The translations under genes were made by a program, and so were the position numbers. A DNA stretch of 64,000 nt from Globisporangium splendens (taxonomy: Eukaryota > Oomycota > Peronosporomycetes > Pythiales > Pythiaceae), in the NCBI GenBank assembly GCA_006386115.1, contig VFIW01000008.1, positions 868,001 to 932,000 on the forward strand. The letters are read 5' to 3'. Below are positions 20,434 to 29,900 of this stretch, one piece after another (the stretch's first letter is position 1; the number at the start of each line of letters is the position of its first letter). The notes beneath the pieces are model-generated. The model ran no database searches and was not told where the DNA came from. It was given only the letters and a program-made list of their open reading frames with translations.

Positions 20434-22845
20434 GATGATGATGATGACACAATGATGATGGTGGCGCTTTGGGTCATTGGCAATGCATGCGGTTCGTAAC
20501 TCAGTATGTAGCAGCGTGTTCCAAAAAGCGGACTTCTAAATACTGGATGGTCTTCTATAAGAGATCACAAATTGTTCCGATTCGAGACAGAAGCTTGCAT
20601 GCACAGCAAGCATTAGGACGCTTTAGAAGGGAGGAGATAATCTATTTAGCGTTCGCTTTTGGATCTCTTGCGCTGTCTGAATAGCGTTTGCGAGCGACGC
20701 CAGGCTTGAGAAACCACATCACAAACGAGTTCGTACTGCGGCATGTTGGAATTTGCCTCGTTCTCACATCGTGATGATTTAAAAAGTCCGAATTATGCAG
20801 AATAGCAACTCCGTGTCGATCAAAGTTGGTTGCGCCTGGAGCCATGGCAAGCACGGCAGGATGCAGAGACAGATTGTGCAATGAGGTACGGATGTTGCAG
20901 ATGAAAATGCGTGGCGAACTGCTTGCTGCATTGTTCACATCAAAAGGTGTTAGAATGTGTCTGCCATCCTCGAGCTGGTTGGCGCCATTTACACTGTTCA
21001 CAGGAGTGGAATTATGGAGCACTGCTGAGATTGGGGGGCGAATGGAGCAGGTGCAAACCAATGAGGTGGTGGACACAAGTCTTTGCCTTCAGGTGAGGCT
21101 GCTCGCAACGATCACAGAGACAACGTTGCCTTTTTGCTCGAGCACTTTGCGACTCGTCACGTTGTGACACCAATGGAGTAATCTCTCATGACATTGAGCA
21201 ATGACAAGTTTGATCAATGTCATGCACCTCCGGTGGATACGTCGCTCGAGATGCTTGCTGCATCAGCAGTGGTATCGCGAAATGCAGAAGGGAAAGGGAG
21301 AAAGAGAGCTTCTGTGGTCTGAAGTTGGTTTGTTCCTCTCTCTCACGAAGGTATCACCTGCGAATTAACTTGCTGCAACTGGTACCAAATCTAAACCTCA
21401 GGTCGTGCAGGTTGCAAAGAGTGCGGATTGCATGACGCACATGGTACAGAAAAGCAAGCAGCAATCACTTTTTGTGGCTATAAATTGCGTTGGTCCTTCT
21501 ATCGCATTTCCACGAGGCGACGTCTCACCATCTTTTTTTATTCCAAGCGACTGGCGCCATCGATGCATTGAAACAGACACGTGCACGAAAAATTAGGAAC
21601 GGAAGCTCGTGTCCTGATAGATAGCAAACAAACCCTGTCTGTTGATTGCTGTTGTTGGGGGATTTATGCACAAACTGCACGTGCGAAAGACAGAGGTGCT
21701 GAGCAGGAGCAGATGCGGAGCAAAGAGACCGACCGCCTCGGATGGGTCTTGGGGATCGACCAACCGAATCAATCAGCCAGCCAGCCAGCCGGCAGACTGG
21801 CTTTGCCCAAAATTAGCTTGCGCCTTTTGTTGAATTTGACAACCGCAACATTAATCGCACCCCTGAAATTTGTACCACCCAGTAACTCCTCCGTAAAAAA
21901 AGCTCAAAATTTGACAAAAGCTGCAGCCCAATCAGACTCACTTCAGACCGCTCGACCTGCACTCAACATCGCATACTGAATACCCTTTTATAGATGATAG
22001 TTGTGTGTTTTCAGAAAAGACAAAACACACTTGATTGGAAATGCTCTACCTTGCAATTGCCCGCCTGCTAGTTATCATACCTCTGCTATAATGCACGAAA
22101 GTCTTGGAGTGGCAATGTAGAAAGTGATCTGAATCACACAAAATTTACAACTCAGACCACTTCAATCAATCGCAACAGCAGCAACTGAGCCACGTCAGCA
22201 TCAAAAAGCCAAAAATCCGAAAACCACAAAATGTAGCATAGCGAGATGGAGTGCCAGATTGCAAGTGAATAGGGTTTCGACTCACTTTGTTTGTCTTGAG
22301 CCCACTATGCTCTTCCTCCCAAACATTTCGTCTTACCCTAGCCCTGACGTCTCCCTTCGACGTCCGCCCTCCTCCCGTCCACGTCCACGCTCTCTATCGA
22401 AAAAAATAAAGATCGCAAAGTAACGCCATGTAGTGCGGCCAGTTGAGGCTACTGCCAGTGCCTCCCGTACATTCGATTTTCCTCCAGACCTGTCTTACCA
22501 CCACGTCAACAACCTGCATATAGTGTTTCAATTTTCGATGTATACTCGAATCAAACGACCAAGTAAATCGAAAGTTGTCGTTGGCAATCCTTCCATTTGA
22601 AGTTTCCGCTGTCCTGACTGTCTTTCTTTTGCAAGTGTGGGAGGGCAGGACACCTGGGTTCTGAACATCCCCCCCCAAGTGTGAGAAGCCAGCAGCTCAT
22701 GCACGAAGCAGTGCGGACAGTGGACAGCGTCCGCCCGAGCGGACGGGGGAAGCGGACGACCAAAGCAACAAGCCCACAACAGCAGTGTAACCACCCAGCA
22801 TAACCCCTCTTGACCAGCGCTCATATTCCCACACAAGAAAGGAAG
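20434..22845. other. long intergenic region with one doubtful frame
   Basis: 2.4 kb. The only sizeable frame is minus 20642-21076 (144 codons, Pro/Asn/His-rich N part, basic C-terminus), which has no motif I recognise and no clear ATG, so I do not call it. A short (CCAG/CAAT)-type tetranucleotide run lies at 21770-21795 (CAGCCAGCCAGCCAG). The part 22300-22845 is pyrimidine-rich and should carry the promoter of the PX-OTU gene; a C8 run is at 22670-22677. Confidence 0.35.
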
Positions 22846-24405
22846 ATGACGCCCGAGGAGATCGCCGGCGACTACAAGTGCGTGCTGCGCGTGGAGGACT
22901 ACCGCGTGAACAAGAAGGCCGAGTTCAAGGTAGTGGCGCGCGTGTCCTTCTACTCGTCGCGCACGCACTCGCCCGGGTCCTCGAGCTGGCACATCTGGCG
23001 CTCCTTCTCTGCGTTCCGCAAGCTCGACGAGCAGCTCCGCCAGCGCAACAGCGCGCACCTCAAGGGCATCAAGTTCCCGCCGCTCTACCGCCGCAAGTCG
23101 CTCTTCCGCGCCAACCTGTCGGCCGACTTTCTCGAGATGCGCATGCGCGAACTGGATAATTACATGAGCATGGTCATCAAGTCGCCGCCGCTCGTGGCGT
23201 TCCACGTCATGTCGATCCAGAGCCAGACGCTCAAGGCGTTCGTGGGCTTCACCAACGGCTTCGGCTCGAACGCGTGCTATGAGCAGCAGAACGCGGCGCT
23301 GCGACCGTCCGTGTCGATTCTCGCGTCCTCCGAGGCCATCGCCATGAGCGCGACCGCGAGCGTCATGGGCGACGACGACGACGACTTCCGCTCCGTCTCG
23401 TCCAGCAGTACCATGTCGTCCGTCACGTCGACGTCAAGCCAGGACTACCGCTGGTCCGGCACGGGCTTCGTCGGCAGCAACAGCTACGCGCGCCACACGG
23501 TGCCGATGGCAGGCACCAACAGCTTCGCGTTTAGCCAGAACGGCAGCAGCAACTCGTTTGGCGGCACGACGGCGACAGGCCGCGGCAGCTGGTTCCCTGT
23601 GTCCGGAGGCCGCATGTCGACGGCGTCGACCATCTCTGAGGGCAACGGCGTGGCGATTTCGCGAAATTCGATGATGGCCATGACGCCATCCGACGTGATC
23701 ACGCCTGAACTCGACATGCAGCGCGCGCGCATGGAGGAGCAGCTGCTCAAGGAGGAGCTCGTGGGTGTCGGCATGCCGCCCGACGGCTCGTGTCTGCTGC
23801 ACTGCGTCGTGTACGAGATGTTCCCGCTGCAGTGTCTGCGCGATTACCCGTCGAGCATGACGGTCGTGAACGTCGGCGCTGCGGACGGCATGGCGCCGCG
23901 TCGCATCGCTGCCGCGCAGTACTTGCGCGTCAAGCTCATGGACTATGCGCTGGAGCACGTTGAGCAGCTCGCCGCGTTCCTCATGCAGGAGGTGGACGAC
24001 CTGCGCGAGCGCTACGAGACGTTCCGAGAGACGCCCGACGAGCAGGCCACGACCGCCGAGCTGTACGCGGCCGCGAGCATGTTCAACATCGAGATCATCC
24101 TCATCTCGAACGACGAGAGCTTCACGATCGACCCGGTGCTTCCTGTGGCGGGGCTGCCGTCCGTGCGCGAGGGTCCTCTGCGCACCGTCACGTTCGGGTA
24201 CCTCGTGCCGGCCGATGGGCTTGCGGGTCACTACATCTGCACGCGCGAGCGGCGGTCGCAGTTCGCGGCGCCGCAGAACTCGTTCGCCGGTGGCAGCTAC
24301 CGCGGTTCCGTGAGTATCGGACCTCCCAAGCAGCAGGTGCGCTGCTCCACGTCGTCGTCCTCGGTGCGCCGCTTCGACCGCATCCCCGAGCAGCGCGTCG
24401 AGTGA
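22846..24405 (+). CDS. PX-OTU domain protein, predicted membrane-targeted deubiquitinase
   Basis: 519 residues, one exon. Residues about 8-120 form a PX (phosphoinositide-binding) domain: WRSFSAFRKLDEQLRQR, KFPPLYRRKSLF and FLEMRMRELDNYM are the R-x-[FY], PxxP-like and R-x-x-x-L-x-x-Y positions of the fold. Residues about 150-300 are Ser/Gly-rich linker. Residues about 300-470 are an OTU cysteine protease: D313-G-S-C316 (PPDGSCLLHCV) carries the catalytic Cys, AELYAAASMFNIEIILI the central helix/strand, and H462-Y (GLAGHYICT) the catalytic His. OTU enzymes cleave ubiquitin chains; the PX domain suggests endosomal targeting. The frame extends 12 codons to a TTG, but the ATG at 22846 precedes MTPEEIAGDYK and is chosen. 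Confidence 0.88.
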   Translation: MTPEEIAGDYKCVLRVEDYRVNKKAEFKVVARVSFYSSRTHSPGSSSWHIWRSFSAFRKLDEQLRQRNSAHLKGIKFPPLYRRKSLFRANLSADFLEMRMRELDNYMSMVIKSPPLVAFHVMSIQSQTLKAFVGFTNGFGSNACYEQQNAALRPSVSILASSEAIAMSATASVMGDDDDDFRSVSSSSTMSSVTSTSSQDYRWSGTGFVGSNSYARHTVPMAGTNSFAFSQNGSSNSFGGTTATGRGSWFPVSGGRMSTASTISEGNGVAISRNSMMAMTPSDVITPELDMQRARMEEQLLKEELVGVGMPPDGSCLLHCVVYEMFPLQCLRDYPSSMTVVNVGAADGMAPRRIAAAQYLRVKLMDYALEHVEQLAAFLMQEVDDLRERYETFRETPDEQATTAELYAAASMFNIEIILISNDESFTIDPVLPVAGLPSVREGPLRTVTFGYLVPADGLAGHYICTRERRSQFAAPQNSFAGGSYRGSVSIGPPKQQVRCSTSSSSVRRFDRIPEQRVE

Positions 24406-24567
24406 AAAAGGATGAGAAACAAGATAGAGAGCTACTAACATATTATTAATCCTCCATGGAGAAGAACCGCAGCAAGAGGATACAATGCGCGTGTATGTGT
24501 GCGTGTGCGTACGGACAGCATAATAACAACATTAACAAAGAGAATACGCTACAGGCATTTGCGTTAT

Positions 24568-26526
24568 CTACCGGATGACGGCGCTCGGCAGGCCGTGGGC
24601 GTTCAGACTCGCGTACGCGCTCATGGCGCCCTTGTCCGTCTTGGACGGCGACGCGAACACGTTCCAGAAGCGCAGCGTCTCGTCCGCGGCTGCCGACACG
24701 ACCGAGCTGCCGTCGGGCGAGAGCGCCAGGTGCAGCACGCGCGCCGTGTGACCCGTGAGCTCGCACACGCGCGTCATGCTCGGGTATCGCCACAGACACA
24801 GCTCGTGCTGCGAGAAGCCGTGCGACGACAACAGCTCGCGCTCCGAGCGCGACCACACGAGCCCGCACACCTGCGAGCCCGTGGCCACTGACTGCACCAC
24901 GTGGCCGCTGCTTGCGTTCCACAGCTTGATGCTGCGGTCCGCCGTGCCGCCGCCCGACGCCAGCAGGTTGCGCTCCCAGGGGCACCACGCGAGCGCCTTG
25001 ACGGCCGCCGTGTGCTCGCGCAGCGCGTGGCGCGGCATCGCCGTCACGCCGCTCGCACTGCGTACCTTCTTGCTGTCCCACAGACACAGAGTGTTGTCGT
25101 TGCCGCCCGACGCGAGCGTGTACCCATCGGGGGTCCACGCGAGCCCGCAAATCTCCTGCGCGTGGCCAGACAGCGTCGCGATCTGCGGATGCGCATGCCG
25201 CAAGTCGTGGTGCAGAATCTTCGCGTCACGCGAGCCCGACGCCAGCACGTCGCCGTTCCACGCCAACGCACCAATGCGCTCGTCGTGGCCGCGCAGCGTG
25301 CGCACTTTGGTGGCGGTCGCCGCGTCCCACACCTGCAGCTCTGCGTGGCACGTGCCGATCGCGAGCTTGTCGCTGCTTTTGCTGCTGCCACAGGAACCAG
25401 CATCCGCCATCCACGCGACCGACGTCACGTAGTCGCCGCGTGCCGTGCACGCCTCGATCTCCTGGATCGCGCCGCTGTCCGTGTGGTACAGGTACACGAT
25501 CTGGTCGAGCGCCACGGCGAGCACGTTGTTCGCGCCCCACGACACGAGGTTCAGATAATAGTCGTCGCGCAGCTCGGGCGCGTCCAGAATGCGCGTCGGC
25601 GACGACGGAATGTGCCGCTGCCGTGCTTTGCCGTCTGAGAGTGACGCCAATGGCGCATGTGCATACAACACGCCATTGCCGTAAAGCGGAGAGCGCAATG
25701 GCCGCACACATCGCCACCGCTTGGCGCGGCTCTCACTGCCGTTCCAGAACTGCAGCAGCGCGTTCTCCTTGGCCGGCGTCTTGCCGTCGGGGCGACTCGC
25801 GTGCAGCAGACTCGCCGTCAGCGCCTGCTTGTACCGGACCTGCTTGTCCAGTTCGCTCGTGCGCGTGACATGCGATCTGCTGTTTGGTGTTCCTGTACTT
25901 GAAGTTGTCGTGGTTATTGGTGGCCATGGCGCATCTTCCTGGGTGACCATGTAGCTACAGAACTCCAGATCCATCATCGACCGCGCCGGAATGAAGCGAT
26001 CGCTCTACAAATGCACGCACAAATGTCAGCAACGCAAAAGCTCTATCAACCATCCCTTCATGCAGCTTTGCTTACCTCGTACACTCGGTAGGTGGTCTTG
26101 GGATTGAGGCGCTGGCGCCTTCGTGAGCCATTGCTGCTGCTATCCTTCTCATCCTGCGCGTGACGAAGCTCCTTCTGGTGGCACTCTGGCAATTGCGATG
26201 GTGTCTTCGTGAGCGGAGAGAGCGTCATACCCAGCGAACCATGCATCCTACTGGATTCTCGTTCCACAGCTTTTGCTGAGTCTGGTGGTTGTGTCACGAA
26301 GAGAGAAAGTAGCAAACTGGTCTCCTGAAGCTCCTGCACCACAACGCAATGGCAGAACACAAGAGAGAAATGAACTCAATCGCTTCCTTTCACTCACCCG
26401 CCAAGTCGCAACGCCCCTCGAGTCTTCTTCGAGACGCGAAACGACCTCTTCTTTCCATGCAACAGCTTCGGGTGCCGCGACTTTCGAGAGGTGCAGGTCG
26501 AAAAGTCTCACGTGGCAGGCAGCCAT
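24568..26526 (-). CDS. CDC20: APC/C co-activator CDC20 (Fizzy), WD40
   Basis: Three exons fitted by frame and GT-AG: 26398-26526, 26076-26333, 24568-26004 (introns of 64 and 71 bp, both phase 0), 607 residues. Exon 3 opens with the C-box, SDRFIP (residue 131 on), which binds the APC/C. Seven WD40 blades follow; RHIPSSPTRILDAPELRDDY, LASGSRDAKILHHDLR, ATLSGHAQEICGLAW and SAAADETLRFWNVF favour CDC20 over CDH1. The C-terminus ends in the IR tail that docks on APC3. A KEN tripeptide is in PAKENALLQ. Exon 1 (MAACHVRLFDL...) is less certain than the rest because the N-terminus is not conserved. An upstream GTG-led extension of exon 2 is not a start. Confidence 0.93.
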
Positions 26527-26901
26527 CGTCTGTCTCACACAGCTCCAGAGATCTCTCTTTCTCTTGGTGGCCCTCTCGTCATATCCCTTTTTCATCATTT
26601 TGCGTGAAAATGCCTGGAAACGACCCCTGTTCTTTTGCTTTCGAGCCAGCAGGCTGCTGCACCAAACGAAACGGACGGATCTTCTTTCTCGTAAAGTCGC
26701 CAGTAGCACCGCCAACCAATGGTTCTTGTGTCGCTCTTGCCTCGTTTTGATGCCGCACTGACCTAAATGCTGAACGAATATGAGCTCTTCTTGCACTTCC
26801 ATGTGCCCTCTTGAAGTCTCCCACAAATGGTTATAGCTGTATTCGTACAAATATATGATGAGCGGTTCACCTCTCTCTCTCTCTCTCTTTCTTTGACTTA
26901 C
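26527..26901. other. intergenic, CDC20 upstream / ABCA downstream
   Basis: 375 bp. Contains the CDC20 promoter side and the ABCA 3' side. A (CT)n microsatellite lies at 26871-26887, directly before the ABCA stop codon region. A 200-codon minus frame through CDC20 exon 1 continues into this region but shows no motif. Confidence 0.35.
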
Positions 26902-29900
26902 TTATGCCTGCTGTTGCTGGTTGTACATGCCGCGCACGACGCCGCGCTCTTCCTCCTGCTGCGCCGCCATGTTGTTGAAGATGTGCTCCAGCGACGTGTC
27001 GCTCACGCCGTACTCGCTCACGTGCAGGCGGGACTTGGCGTCTTCGAGCAGCGCAAAGATCGCCGACGGACGCAGCGTGTGCTTGGGCACCTGGAACCGG
27101 AAATGGTCGCCCTGCTGCTCCACGAGGGCACTTCCGGGGAACTCGTGCTGGAAGAACGACTGCAGCGCCTCGCTCTGCGTCTCGGCGACCCACCACGCAC
27201 TGAACACGTCGACGGGGATGCTGCCGTTCGACTGCAGGAAATTGTCGACGACCCAGCCGTTGCCCTCACCGTTCAGGATGAGCTGCCCACGCGCCTCGAT
27301 GCCCAGTGAACTGCAGATGCTCATCACGTTCTCTTTCGTGATGCTCGTGCTGCCAGTCGATGGAGCTTGAAGGATCTGAACAATCGCCTCATGCACTTGC
27401 TTCACGGCTTCAGCAGGTGGCTCACGCAATTTCACTTCAACCGTGAAGCCCTGACCAAACTTCTGCTTGAGGTGCTCGACGCTGCCCAGGCACTTGAGCT
27501 CGCCACTCACCATGATGCCCACACGCGTGCACAGCGCTTCACACTCCTCCATGGAGTGGGTCGTGAGCACGACGCACGAGTCCTTGGCGGCGCACACGGA
27601 CGCGATGACGTCCCACATCTTTCGTCGTGAACTCGGATCAACGCCCGTCGACGGTTCGTCCAGGAACACGATCTGCGGCGAGCCGATCAGCGCGATCGCT
27701 GTCGACACCTTGCGCTTGTTGCCGCCACTGAGGCCGCGCGTAAGTTTGTCGCGGTACTCGGTGAGCCCGACCTGCTTGATCTTCTGGTCCACGGCTTCGG
27801 CAACTTTGGCGTTCGGAATGCCCTTCAGTCGCGCGTACAGCGCCAGTTGTTCCTCGACGGTCAGCAGATCGTGCAGCGAGTCAAACTGCGGACAGTATCC
27901 GATCAGTCGGCGCGCGGCATTGCGGTCGAACGCGAGGTTGTGTGGCCCGAGCATGACGAAGCCATCGGTCGGCGCGAGCTGTCCCGTCAGCACCTTCATG
28001 GTCGTGGACTTGCCAGCGCCATTGATGCCCAAGTACCCAAAGCACTCGCCCTTGGAGATTGCGAGACTGAGGTTCTTGAGCGCGATCTTGCCTCGTGGAC
28101 GTTCGTATTGGTGGTGCAGGTTGCGGATGAAGACGCTCTTCTCGCCCGTCGGTGGCGTCGTCTCGACCCATTCTCGCTCGATCGCGACGTCGTCGTCTTC
28201 GTCGACCACGGGGATCGCACGTGGCGGCGCAAAGCGCTCGCTTTTCTTGCGCCACACGAGCTTGCGGTTTTCCAAAAAGAACACGAGCGCAGTGAACGCG
28301 ACGGCTTCGAGGACCGAGTAGATGATCGGTGCGCCGCCGACATCCACGTCAAACACGCCACGGATGCAGCAGCCGTTGACGTTGCGGTCCCAGCATTCCC
28401 GGCACGCCTCTTTCCCAAGTCCTTCGAACAATCCAAAGAACGACGAAGTCGCGGGCAGCCAGCGACCCGAGCCGTACAGCGAGCGGCGACTCACCTTGCG
28501 CGACGCGATCTCGTAGATGCCATTGTTGAGGCTGTAGCCGGGGAACAAGAGGAAGAGCCACCGCAGGTAGTTGCGGTCCAACGAGGATAATGTGAACGAC
28601 GACGAGATGCGAAAGTCAATGATGCGACACAAGAACGAGAAGATGCTGAGGAGACCGCCAGTGCCCAGCATGAACACCAGCAACGACGTCTGCGCCACGG
28701 CATGCTTCGTGAACCGGAATGAGAACAGATATGCGAGCGGGATGGACGCCAGCACATGCGAAATGACCAGCACAGCGACAGCGAGAGCTTCGTCGCTCCC
28801 GTTGAGTCCACGCGAGGACAGCGGGATGATGATGATCGCAGCGATCACGGAGATCGACACAACCGCGACGTCGTGTGTCCAGCTTGACAGCCAATAAGCC
28901 GAGATGTTGGCACCCGAGATCAGCTGCAGCCCCTTTGCGTCCTGGATCGGATCCTTTTCACGCACGATGAACGCGACGATGGACGCAGGAATGAACGCGA
29001 ACCCGAGCATCACGACGATCGCGATCAGGAACGCGTTCATCGTCACTTGGAGCTTGGCGTCGTTGCGTTTCAAGCACTGGTTGTTGAAGCACGGCGTCTG
29101 CGCTGTGATCGCCGCGAGCGCGGGCGTCGACTGCGACAGCACGCACTCATTGCAAGGATAGAACGGCGATACTGAGTTCGCAGCATTGCAGCACGCCAAG
29201 GCATCACAGTCCACGACACCGATCTCGCAGTAGCTGAACCCGAAAGATCCTAAACAGGTTGTCAGGTTCTGGCCTTGCAACAGACTCGCTGTGATGTTTC
29301 GCGCCGGACACTGATCTTGCTGCGCCTGCGTGGGCAGACTCGCAGCGTAGTCCGGGATGAAATCGGCCACTTGGATCGTCGGTAGCACGGCGAGAATGAT
29401 GAGAAAGAGCAGCGGGATGCAAACCGAGTTGAGCAGCGTCTTCTTGTCGCGCTTGGCGATCTGGAAGCGCTTCATGGTCAGCGCTGCGTACTGCGACCAG
29501 AAAGTGGGTCCATTTGGCGCTATGTCGATGGCTTTGTCGTCTTCACTCGTGGGGATGGAGCTCCGCGTCGAAATGCGCGACTTGATGCGAGAACCGCGTG
29601 GATCTGTGAGCGCGGACGCATCGTCGCGGTCTTGTGAAATGCGCAGAAACACTTCTTCGAGCGTCGTCACCGAGATCCCGTACTGTAAAATGTGCAACTC
29701 GCCCGTTTTCGAGTCGAGCGCTTCGAGCATCTGCGGAAACGCTGTAGACGATGCCGACGGGAGCTGGAACACGATCTCAGAGCCGAAGTTACTCAGGCAC
29801 TTTGCACCAGGCACAAACTGCTTCAAGAGGTTGCCGACTGCCGCGATGTCGCAATCGGCATTGGCCTTGATCAACGTCAGATTGTACCCTGCTCCGTATC

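Noticed and set aside
23434..24441. Minus 335-codon frame opposite the PX-OTU gene, and the 24446-25150 minus frame overlapping CDC20
   Set aside because: Arg/His/Ala-rich shadow frames of well-supported genes, with no domains.
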